DNA of 6,371 nucleotides from Clostridium sp. CAG:273 (GCA_000438355.1 FR901492.1:36988-43358), one strand, 5' to 3'; shown: positions 1-5,034, counted from the stretch's first letter. Notes: a model not told the origin generated them from the letters alone. Translations and numbers: made by a program.

Positions 1-90
1 GAAAGAGTAATTACCATTTCTTAATACTAATGCAATCTTCTTTTCTTTCATATTTATTAAAATACAACCTGCTTTTTTTACTATATTCAT
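1..90 (-). CDS. Nudix-like protein, N-terminal 30 codons only (cut by window edge)
   Basis: A minus-strand reading frame starts with ATG at 90 and runs open to base 1, giving 30 residues. An AGGAG ribosome binding site (97-101) sits 6 bases before the ATG. The residues include KKAGCILIN and IALVLRNGNYSF. They resemble the first two beta strands of small Nudix hydrolases, which usually continue with a PKGH-type segment into the GX5EX7REUXEEXGU box. That box would lie outside the window, so the family call rests only on this N-terminal pattern. Nudix enzymes hydrolyse nucleoside diphosphates linked to another moiety. It begins 24 bases after the stop of the P-loop kinase gene and is most likely the next gene of the same operon. 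Confidence 0.55.
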   Translation of the reverse strand, partial: MNIVKKAGCILINMKEKKIALVLRNGNYSF

Positions 91-114
91 AACTTTCTCC
101 TATTCTTAAAATTT

Positions 115-657
115 TTATAAAATTAAATCTGCTTCTTTATCCTGCTCTTGTCTTTCTTTTTGCTTTATATAGTCTATAAATTCTTTAAAAGACTGTTCAT
201 TTAATTCTGTTGATGCCGCACCATTAAAAGACCACCCAACTTCCGATAATAAGCAGCCATTTTCGCTATGCCAATGTTCAATTCGCTTTTTATCCTTTTC
301 CATATCTAAAGGTGTTATTCTTTGTAGTCTAACAGAATTAGGAGTTATTACCTCTGCTAATTCTGCGTTTGGAAAATGGTCTTTTATAATATGCCACTCT
401 ACTGGACTATGTACTGCATCTAAAATAAAATTTTCATTTTTGTTTATACCCAATAATATAAATTCTGTTATTTTTTTAGGATCTTTTTCATATTCTTTCC
501 TGTACCAATTTGCCCAATCATCTCTACCTGTTTTGGCTTTATAAATTCTTGCTAACTCCTGCTTTTTAGAAAATACTTTAAATCCAAATTTAGGAGGTAT
601 AGTATTACAGAAATAGCTTTTTCCTGCTCCGTGTAGTCCAGTCATACCTATTAACAT
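115..657 (-). CDS. Small P-loop nucleotide kinase-like protein (dephospho-CoA kinase / UPF0200-like)
   Basis: This is a 180-residue protein. It opens directly with a beta strand and a Walker A loop, GLHGAGKS, at residues 7-14. A second conserved-looking segment, FILDAVHSPVEW, at 77-88 matches the I(D/E)G(I/V)RSxxE strand and loop of UPF0200/dephospho-CoA-kinase-like proteins. It is followed by a strand (about 100-105) and an RLQRI stretch (110-114) like the lid arginines of nucleotide kinases. The likely activity is ATP-dependent phosphorylation of a nucleotide or cofactor-like small molecule in the cytosol; the substrate cannot be read from the sequence. The C-terminal 30 residues are charged and helical. 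The start codon overlaps the stop of the zeta-type kinase gene by one base (TAATG), so translation is probably coupled and the two proteins made together. A generic AAA-type ATPase is the main alternative. Confidence 0.7.
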   Translation of the reverse strand: MLIGMTGLHGAGKSYFCNTIPPKFGFKVFSKKQELARIYKAKTGRDDWANWYRKEYEKDPKKITEFILLGINKNENFILDAVHSPVEWHIIKDHFPNAELAEVITPNSVRLQRITPLDMEKDKKRIEHWHSENGCLLSEVGWSFNGAASTELNEQSFKEFIDYIKQKERQEQDKEADLIL

Positions 658-1535
658 TATCTTTCCATCTCCGATTCTTTTAATTTTAATTCAGTTTTAA
701 ATTGTTCTAGTTGTCTAAGTATGCTGCTTTCATTTGTATTCATTTTGTTTAGTCTTCTTTCAATTTCAGCTATCCTATTAGCAATATTATTTTTACATTG
801 TTCAAAGCTGTGTTTTCTACCAAATTTTAAAGCTTCTTCAAAACTATTAAAATTACTATTAAAATGTTTATTATCATATAATAATATAGGATTATTAATA
901 ATATTTCCTCTTTCATATACTTCTATTTGAACTCCCTTTTTCTCTTGTTCTTTTGCTGTTTTTGGAAATTGAATATATCTTTTATCATGCGACTGCAAGG
1001 TTATAAATCTACCAATTCCTGTTGCTTCTTTCATAAGTATATATCTTTCAAAACAAGATAATATTGATTCTTCTCTACAAGTTGCCAATAATCTTATTAT
1101 TATTTTATAGCATTTAGGTGATGCAATTAATTGATCTACTATTTCTGCTGAATTTAGCGTTCCTTCTCTAATAAAGTCGTACCCACCTAATATACTATCT
1201 TCTATCAGTAGTCCCATTACCTTTCCTGTCGCTTTATCTGTAATATCTGCATATTTATCCGGCTGTTCATTTGCTATTTGTTTTGCATTTGGATATAATC
1301 CTCTATATGTGTCTCCATCTAATATTACTGGATTTACTCCTATTTTTTGAAAATCTAATCTGCTTTTGATAACTATTCCACTTTTTCCAGCTCCAGGTTG
1401 CCCACCAGTTAATATAGCTATTGGTGTTCTATTATCGGCAGGAGTATGATTATCGAGTACTAAATTCTTTGCATCTTTATAAAATTCATAGAATTCACAT
1501 TTGGTAAGTCCTGTTATTTCTTTAATATCTTTCAT
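657..1535 (-). CDS. Zeta-toxin family kinase
   Basis: This 292-residue protein is about as long as classical zeta toxin (287 residues). Features in order: Walker A GGQPGAGKS at 44-52; strand ending in LDGDTYR at 72-78, with D73/D75 in the place of the catalytic aspartate, followed by the usual YPNA; REGTLN at 123-128; FERY at 162-165 and GIGRF at 173-177, supplying the two arginines expected of the lid; and SHD at 182-184. A charged, probably coiled-coil tail covers about 245-292. Known zeta toxins phosphorylate UDP-N-acetylglucosamine and so block peptidoglycan synthesis. Here the usual arginine of the EGTxR motif is N128, so the substrate may differ. AGAGG lies 5 bases before the ATG and begins inside the stop region of the small upstream gene, only 8 bases away. 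This is the normal antitoxin-toxin order. Confidence 0.82.
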   Translation of the reverse strand: MKDIKEITGLTKCEFYEFYKDAKNLVLDNHTPADNRTPIAILTGGQPGAGKSGIVIKSRLDFQKIGVNPVILDGDTYRGLYPNAKQIANEQPDKYADITDKATGKVMGLLIEDSILGGYDFIREGTLNSAEIVDQLIASPKCYKIIIRLLATCREESILSCFERYILMKEATGIGRFITLQSHDKRYIQFPKTAKEQEKKGVQIEVYERGNIINNPILLYDNKHFNSNFNSFEEALKFGRKHSFEQCKNNIANRIAEIERRLNKMNTNESSILRQLEQFKTELKLKESEMER

Positions 1536-1543
1536 AATAACCT

Positions 1544-1747
1544 CTAATTCAACAATTTCTTTATTTTCTCTCCATATTCATTTACTACTTTATCAACTAA
1601 AGAATTATCTCCCAAATAAATTCTTTCTCTTTCTTTAATTAACTTGTGAGACAATTCTTTATCATTCTTTAATTCCAATCCAATGTATAATGAAATCATT
1701 TCTATTGCTACTTCTGTTTTAACATTATTAAAGTTTGAATTAAGCAT
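1544..1747 (-). CDS. Small helical protein, probable antitoxin of the zeta-type kinase
   Basis: The frame is open from an ATG at 1765, but the ATG at 1747 is the better start: AAGGAG lies 7 bases before it, while nothing suitable precedes 1765. This gives 67 residues starting MLNSNF. The protein looks all-helical and charged, with KTEVAIEMISLYIGLEL (10-26) and a KERERIYLGDNSLVDKVVNEYG segment near the C-terminus. That pattern (R/E-E-I-Y-x-G-D/N followed by a hydrophobic helix) is one I associate with small proteins encoded next to zeta toxins; it is not closely similar to the classical epsilon antitoxin. Position supports the role: directly upstream of the kinase, 8 bases away. Its start overlaps the last 8 bases of the radical SAM gene, which suggests translational coupling. 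The function is inferred mainly from context. Confidence 0.6.
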   Translation of the reverse strand: MLNSNFNNVKTEVAIEMISLYIGLELKNDKELSHKLIKERERIYLGDNSLVDKVVNEYGEKIKKLLN

Positions 1748-2933
1748 TGCTTTTCTCCTTTTCATTTTTTTCCAATGTTAGCATTCTTTGCACATAAGCT
1801 AAGCAATTTGTTTGTTGCACATTTGGTATTGAATTATATCTGTCTAAATTCTCTCTTAGTTCCTTTAAATAATTTTTAGAATGCATATTATTCCAGAATT
1901 CTAACCAATTACTTATATCTCTTATATTTCCTATTGGACTAAAACCTTGAGCTGCTAAAAATCCACACAAACTTATGTCTCCATTAGGCAATATAATTAA
2001 TGCTCTTTGACTAGCCTTGCAACCTTTAGTAAAATTAAATGGCAACTTTAATCTATATGTTATTTGTTCATTTTCATTCAAATAATGACCAATAATATAT
2101 TTTCCTTTTAATTCATCTTTTAACTGATTTCTTACATAATCATAATCTTGTTTCGACAATGTATTATCTGTAAGTAAACTTCCTCTTCCAGATTCAATAA
2201 ATCTTCTAATCATCAAATGTGTATGATTTTCGTTTAATTGTTTTGCTAACTTTATCACGTCTTCCATATTAGATTTCATTATAACAGCATTTATTCTAAC
2301 TTTTATCCCCTTTTTTTCTAGATTTTTTATTCCTTCTATTGCTTTTTTATAATTTCCTTCTCCTCTTATAGCATCGTGAGCTTTTTCGGTTCCATCTACA
2401 CTTACTACTGCTTTATTTAATCCCGCTAATTTTAGTTTCTCTGAAACATCCTTAGTTGCTAATGTTCCATTAGTACCTATTGATGTATATAATCCAAGTT
2501 GATGTGCTAATGAAATAAAATCATATATTCTCTTATGTACTAAAGGCTCACCACCAGTAAATCTTATTTCTTGCATTCCTGCTTTAGAAAATTCAATAAT
2601 TAAATTAAATATTTCTTCATCAGTTAATTGATTTGGTAATCTAATTCCTGAATTATTTAAGCAGTGTTTACATCTTAAATTACATTCATGTGTTATCTCT
2701 ATATAAGCAATATCAGCAAAGCTAAAGTGATTTTCAGCTATATTATTGTTTTTTGTAAATTTTATCACAGGTTTTTCTTTTAGTTCTTTGGTGCAGGAAT
2801 CTGTTGGAAACATTCCTTCTTCTAAAATTTTCTTTGTTTCACTTTTGTCTAAATATTCTCTTTGTCCGTTTTTTAAATTTAGTAGTGTTGAGCCAAAAAT
2901 TTCTTCTCTCATATTAATATTGTACTCTATCAT
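1740..2933 (-). CDS. Radical SAM enzyme with short SPASM/Twitch-like C-terminus
   Basis: This 397-residue enzyme has an N-terminal segment of about 75 residues (REEIFGSTLLNLKNGQ at 9-24) resembling the lead-in of peptide-modifying radical SAM proteins. The radical SAM core follows, with CNLRCKHC (C84, C88, C91) for the 4Fe-4S cluster, GGEP at 127-130 and SVDG at 178-181 with a KAHDAIRG tail. The C-terminal part has C305, then NGDISLC with C323 (the GX4C hallmark of SPASM/Twitch), and C377. The CX2CX5CX3C set of a full SPASM domain is absent, so at most one auxiliary cluster is likely. Relatives modify ribosomal peptides, enzyme side chains or small molecules. AAGGAGG lies 9 bases before the ATG at 2933, which decides the start over the internal Met8. 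It is the first gene of the tightly packed operon. The substrate is unknown; no obvious precursor peptide with a good ribosome binding site is next to it. Confidence 0.85.
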   Translation of the reverse strand: MIEYNINMREEIFGSTLLNLKNGQREYLDKSETKKILEEGMFPTDSCTKELKEKPVIKFTKNNNIAENHFSFADIAYIEITHECNLRCKHCLNNSGIRLPNQLTDEEIFNLIIEFSKAGMQEIRFTGGEPLVHKRIYDFISLAHQLGLYTSIGTNGTLATKDVSEKLKLAGLNKAVVSVDGTEKAHDAIRGEGNYKKAIEGIKNLEKKGIKVRINAVIMKSNMEDVIKLAKQLNENHTHLMIRRFIESGRGSLLTDNTLSKQDYDYVRNQLKDELKGKYIIGHYLNENEQITYRLKLPFNFTKGCKASQRALIILPNGDISLCGFLAAQGFSPIGNIRDISNWLEFWNNMHSKNYLKELRENLDRYNSIPNVQQTNCLAYVQRMLTLEKNEKEKSNA

Positions 2934-2957
2934 TTTTACTTTCCTCCTTCGTTAAAA

Positions 2958-2986
2958 ATTATATCATTCTCATTGATAAAAATAAA
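2958..2986 (-). promoter_or_regulatory. Promoter of the radical SAM operon (extended -10) with overlapping dyad
   Basis: On the minus strand, a perfect TATAAT (2958-2963) is preceded by TGA, making an extended -10 (TGnTATAAT). A weak -35, TTTATT (2981-2986), lies 17 bases upstream. Transcription would start near 2951, just before the AAGGAGG of the radical SAM gene, leaving a leader of about 18 bases. An imperfect dyad with arms TATCA/TGATA (2962-2978) covers the -10 and spacer, which is where a repressor would act. Confidence 0.65.
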
Positions 2987-3022
2987 TATATTTACATAAT
3001 TTTTACTATGAATAACTTATTG

Positions 3023-3046
3023 AAAAAATAAAATATTTCGAAATAT
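3023..3046 (-). terminator. Weak rho-independent terminator candidate after the 73-residue gene
   Basis: The perfect 14-base palindrome ATATTTCGAAATAT (3033-3046) can form a 5-bp stem closed by a UUCG tetraloop. On the minus strand it is followed by TTT, A and six Ts (3023-3032). It lies 76 bases after the 73-residue gene and before the radical SAM promoter. The stem is short and all A-T, so termination would be partial at best. Confidence 0.3.
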
Positions 3047-3070
3047 ACTTCTTTTGATATAAAAATTACT

Positions 3071-3118
3071 TTATTCTTTCCATATATCACTATAATTCAA
3101 GAGTATTTTATCTACCAT
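3071..3118 (-). other. 15-codon open frame MVDKILLNYSDIWKE, in frame after the 73-residue gene
   Basis: An ATG at 3118 opens 15 codons ending in TAA. It lies in the same frame as the 73-residue gene, separated from it by that gene's TAA and one TAT codon. No ribosome binding site lies at a useful distance; the nearest purine-rich stretch is about 15 bases away. It could be a former C-terminal extension cut off by a stop mutation, a coupled mini-gene, or chance. It is recorded because it is the only open frame in the gap directly before the radical SAM gene. Confidence 0.15.
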
Positions 3119-3121
3119 ATA

Positions 3122-3343
3122 TTATTTTTCAACTTCTTTCCATTCCCTTAAATAATCACCTATAACATCTCTAAATTCTATTTCTAACTTGTCTTTACTC
3201 TTATCATAACAAATTTGCAATAACTCCAATTTTATTAGCTTGTTATCATAAAAACCAAACTCAATCTTTTTCTCTCTAATTAATTGATTCATAGTATCAC
3301 TAAAAATTTTCATATCTGTTTCTGTTTTATTGCTCTTTTTCAT
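3122..3343 (-). CDS. Hypothetical protein, 73 residues
   Basis: I do not recognise this protein. The N-terminal half is charged and helical (TDMKIFSDTMNQLIREKK). The second half looks like three short beta strands and a helix: KIEFGFYDN, KLIKLELLQICYD, KLEIEFRDV, then DYLREWKEVEK. It has one cysteine, no signal peptide and no membrane segment, so it is probably a small cytosolic protein. GAGG lies 5 bases before the ATG. It is read away from the Xre-type regulator across an 89-base gap and sits 165 bases before the start region of the radical SAM operon, on the same strand. It may be under the regulator's control. The strand pattern does not look like a RiPP leader peptide. Confidence 0.6.
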   Translation of the reverse strand: MKKSNKTETDMKIFSDTMNQLIREKKIEFGFYDNKLIKLELLQICYDKSKDKLEIEFRDVIGDYLREWKEVEK

Positions 3344-3432
3344 TATTACCTCTTTTCCTGTTGCTTAATGTCATATTTGTCACAGACATCGGGGTAAAAT
3401 CAATATAAATTGTAAAAAAGGTGGTATAAATT
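3344..3432. promoter_or_regulatory. Divergent control region with candidate operator
   Basis: This 89-base gap separates the minus-strand 73-residue gene from the plus-strand Xre regulator. It contains a compact set of TGTCA/GACA words: arms ATGTC (3368-3372) and GACAT (3385-3389) facing each other, and inside them the perfect dyad TGTC-ACA-GACA (3378-3388). Small Xre repressors commonly bind such dyads between divergent genes, so this is the natural autoregulatory site. TTGTCA (3377-3382) could serve as a plus-strand -35, but no good -10 lies at standard spacing. AAGGTGG lies 8 bases before the regulator's ATG. Confidence 0.35.
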
Positions 3433-3693
3433 ATGGCTGTCAGGAAATTAAATAATAATTTAAATGTAATTGGAGAGAATTTAAGAAATTATAGAAAAGA
3501 AAAACATTTATCTCAAGCTGATTTGACAATGGAATTAAATTTACTCGGAATAAATCTTCATAAAAATGATGTTTATATGATTGAAAATAATAAAAGAAGT
3601 GTTAAAGATTATGAAGTATGGGGCTTTATAAAAGTACTTAATATATCTTATGATGAATTATTTGCTGGCATTGAAGATAAATTAGAAAGTTAA
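3433..3693 (+). CDS. Xre-family helix-turn-helix transcriptional regulator
   Basis: This 86-residue protein consists almost wholly of one HTH_3 (Cro/C1-type) domain. Helix 1 is GENLRNYRKEK (14-24), helix 2 SQADLTMELN (27-36), the recognition helix is around LHKNDVYMIEN (42-52), and the scaffold helices are DYEVWGFIKVLNI (59-71) and YDELF (73-77). It has no sensor or dimerisation extension, so it is probably a simple repressor or a mobile-element regulator. The start is supported by AAGGTGG 8 bases upstream. It diverges from the 73-residue gene and faces towards the decayed replication gene. Its likely targets are its own promoter and the divergent gene, possibly also the radical SAM operon. 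A hairpin overlaps its stop codon (TAGAAAGT 3683-3690 with ACTTTCTA 3701-3708) but has no T-run behind it. Confidence 0.85.
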   Translation: MAVRKLNNNLNVIGENLRNYRKEKHLSQADLTMELNLLGINLHKNDVYMIENNKRSVKDYEVWGFIKVLNISYDELFAGIEDKLES

Positions 3694-3777
3694 ATTTTTT
3701 ACTTTCTATATAAATAAAATAAAAAAATCCTCCTCTTATCATTATTTATAATATTCATATTTATATTATTAATCTTT

Positions 3778-3805
3778 ATAATATTTTCTTTGACTTTTTT
3801 GTCAA
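3778..3805 (-). promoter_or_regulatory. Orphan sigma-A-like promoter on the minus strand
   Basis: On the minus strand, a perfect -35 TTGACA (3800-3805), a 16-base spacer and TATTAT (3778-3783; five of six bases match TATAAT) predict a start near 3771. The transcript would carry AGAGGAGG (complement of 3729-3736) but no ATG, GTG or TTG in range, and would then run antisense into the 3' end of the Xre gene. The -35 overlaps the left arm of the large hairpin at 3803-3838. It could make a small or antisense RNA, or be the remains of a lost gene's control region. Confidence 0.35.
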
Positions 3806-3846
3806 TACCCTATTGATTTTTTATACAATAGGGTATTGATTTTTTT
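3802..3846 (+). terminator. Strong hairpin followed by T-run (rho-independent terminator)
   Basis: CAATACCCTATTG (3803-3815) and CAATAGGGTATTG (3826-3838) form a perfect 13-bp stem, extendable by one T-A pair, with a 10-base loop. It is followed on the plus strand by ATTTTTTT (3839-3846). It would end transcripts of the Xre gene, whose stop is about 110 bases upstream. A competing small stem, TTGAC (3790-3794) with GTCAA (3801-3805), shares bases with its left arm. Confidence 0.6.
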
Positions 3847-3856
3847 GTATATAAGG

Positions 3857-3876
3857 TATGTATTATTTAATACATA
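3857..3876. repeat. 20-bp palindrome before an orphan ribosome binding site
   Basis: TATGTATTA (3857-3865) and TAATACATA (3868-3876) are perfect inverted arms around a 2-base centre. AGGGGG (3876-3881) follows at once and looks like a ribosome binding site. No ATG, GTG or TTG frame follows: the only open stretch, 3882-3932, encodes a hydrophobic string from ATT or ATA and ends at TAA. The arrangement looks like an operator and translation start that have lost their gene. Confidence 0.35.
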
Positions 3877-3926
3877 GGGGGATTGTTTTCATAAATTTAA
3901 TTATTGTAATATTTGTACTTTTCCTA

Positions 3927-4219
3927 TCATAAGTCAACAACATAAATGTGTCTAGATATAACTACTTGTTGTTCATTTCTTATTAATTTCGCATAAATAT
4001 ATCCTAAATTTTGTAGGTGTAAAATTCATCTACTAACTGTTTCATTCCTTACATTATATAAGTTAGCAAAATATCTATTTTGTGCATGACAATATCCGTT
4101 TTTATTACTAAGTGCTGTTAGTTCTCCATAAAGTATCTTTTCAGCAGGTTTTAAATTTCTATCATATCTAATTTTGCAGGTATTATTGCATAGTAATTTG
4201 CTCTATTTTTTTCGTTCAT
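3927..4219 (-). pseudogene. Decayed replication-initiator-like winged-helix gene (phage/ICE type), N-terminal part
   Basis: GGAGG (4226-4230) lies 6 bases before an ATG at 4219. The frame reads MNEKNRANYYAIIPA and then meets a stop after 22 codons. Moving one base at about 4172 restores KIRYDRNLKPAEKILYGEL, then TALSNKNGYCHAQNRYFANL and YNVRNETVSR. An in-frame TGA (4026-4028) sits where relatives have tryptophan (SRW). The frame then continues ILHLQNLGYIYAKLIRNE to a TGA at 3927. This is the typical N-terminal winged helix of replisome-organiser/replication-initiator proteins of phages and integrative elements (pattern YYAIIPAxVRYDxxLxxxxKLLYGEI...SRWIxxLxxxGYI). Intact members are much longer (I recall about 250-300 residues), so the C-terminal part is gone too. 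The gene is inactive and marks the surrounding DNA as a mobile-element remnant. Confidence 0.75.
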
Positions 4220-4334
4220 ATCATTCCTCCATCTCTTATATGTTTAATTCTCATTATTTTACATTTTAAGCCATTTTTTGTTTCAAATTATATAAATTTA
4301 TTAGTTCTAAAATATTCGAATTCAAATCGTTTTA

Positions 4335-4826
4335 TCAAGCATATTTCCACCACTGTCTACTTTGGAATATTCCTTCTGGTACATCATGTAAACATATAGC
4401 AATTGCTAATGAAATTCCTAAAGTAACAGATGTTCCAAAGCCAGACCCTATTGCTAAACCCTCAGGAAAATTATGAAGTGCTAATCCAATTCCTACTACT
4501 ATACCTGTCCTTAATAAACTATTATTACTTTTACTACTTTTATTTACTTTATTGCTAATAAATAAATCACATATAATCATTAAAATAATACCAATTATTA
4601 TTCCAATCATCGAAACAAATAAATTACTTAATTCAAATGCTTCTGGAATTAAATCAAAACATATAATAGCAGTCATTAATCCTGACGCAAAAGATAATAT
4701 AAATCCTAATACTTTATTAGAAGGATTCTTTAATTTTACTCCTATTATTCCACCTATTGTTGTTCCAAATGTTCCAAAAAATAATCCTACTAATGTGGTT
4801 TTTAAAATATTTTCTATTACAGTCAC
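4335..4826 (-). CDS. ZIP family metal transporter, 3'-truncated
   Basis: This encodes 163 residues, against roughly 240-270 for bacterial ZIP proteins. Membrane segments lie at about 9-30, 38-62, 68-90 and 106-128, with a fifth at 133-150. The two metal-site motifs of the family are present: HNFPEG (118-123) and HDVPEG (147-152). ZIP proteins import zinc, iron or related divalent metals through the inner membrane. After I153 the sequence changes to FQSRQWWKYA and stops, so the last three helices are missing and the protein is probably non-functional. The start is GTG at 4826 with AAAGG only 3 bases before it, an unusually tight spacing, and no better start exists. The gene sits downstream of prfA but is separated from it by a strong terminator. 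It ends in TGA-TAA, unlike its intact neighbours. Confidence 0.8.
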   Translation of the reverse strand: MTVIENILKTTLVGLFFGTFGTTIGGIIGVKLKNPSNKVLGFILSFASGLMTAIICFDLIPEAFELSNLFVSMIGIIIGIILMIICDLFISNKVNKSSKSNNSLLRTGIVVGIGLALHNFPEGLAIGSGFGTSVTLGISLAIAICLHDVPEGIFQSRQWWKYA

Positions 4827-5034
4827 TTCCCTTTAATAATTAATTTTTTTATTATTAAACTATATGATATTAAAAATTTTTTATGATTATTTAACCATTT
4901 AATAAACACTGTTATTTATTAAAAATTTAATAATATAACTTTAACTTCAAAAAAACATATTTTCTGATTATATTACTATTGAAATAACTATAAAATTTAC
5001 ATTTTTAATGCTTTTTAGTATCCTTCGAAGTAAT
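4827..5034. other. AT-rich intergenic region before the ZIP gene
   Basis: No gene is visible on either strand. Directly before the ZIP start, TTTAATAAT (4832-4840) and ATTATTAAA (4851-4859) form a 9-bp inverted repeat with a 10-base spacer. It could be a metal-regulator operator or a leader hairpin, but in DNA this AT-rich it could also be chance. I see no promoter with both elements at normal spacing. Confidence 0.3.

Larger units (their letters stand above)
1..4367. mobile_element. Inferred integrated element or remnant with its right boundary in the ZIP gene
   Basis: The ZIP transporter sequence follows its family up to residue 153 and then stops matching, which puts a junction at about 4367. 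Immediately left of it are a decayed mobile-element replication gene, orphan promoters and palindromes, a small Xre repressor and an accessory operon carrying a zeta-type toxin. This content is typical of an integrative element. No integrase, transposase or clear att repeat lies in the window, and the left end is not seen, so the element's type and extent are unknown. A deletion that fused two regions would explain the junction equally well. Confidence 0.4.

Noticed and set aside
721..930. Plus-strand open frame of 69 codons inside the zeta kinase gene.
   Set aside because: Antisense shadow of a well-supported gene; low-complexity hydrophobic sequence without a ribosome binding site.
1740..2933. 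A prokaryotic viperin, suggested by radical SAM plus nucleotide kinase plus Nudix context.
   Set aside because: The CNLRCKHC motif, GGEP context and GX4C in the C-terminal part fit the SPASM/Twitch group, not viperin.
2746..2955. Plus-strand open frame of 69 codons over the start of the radical SAM gene.
   Set aside because: Antisense shadow covering that gene's ribosome binding site; no independent support.
3927..4337. UGA read as tryptophan: a TGA sits at a conserved Trp place in the replication gene, and the ZIP and replication frames end in TGA.
   Set aside because: All intact genes read tryptophan as TGG without internal TGA, and the replication gene also has a frameshift and a lost C-terminus, so simple decay explains it better.
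4552..4836. Plus-strand open frame of 94 codons opposite the ZIP gene.
   Set aside because: Antisense to clear ZIP transmembrane segments; its sequence is what complementing ATA/ATT-rich codons yields.
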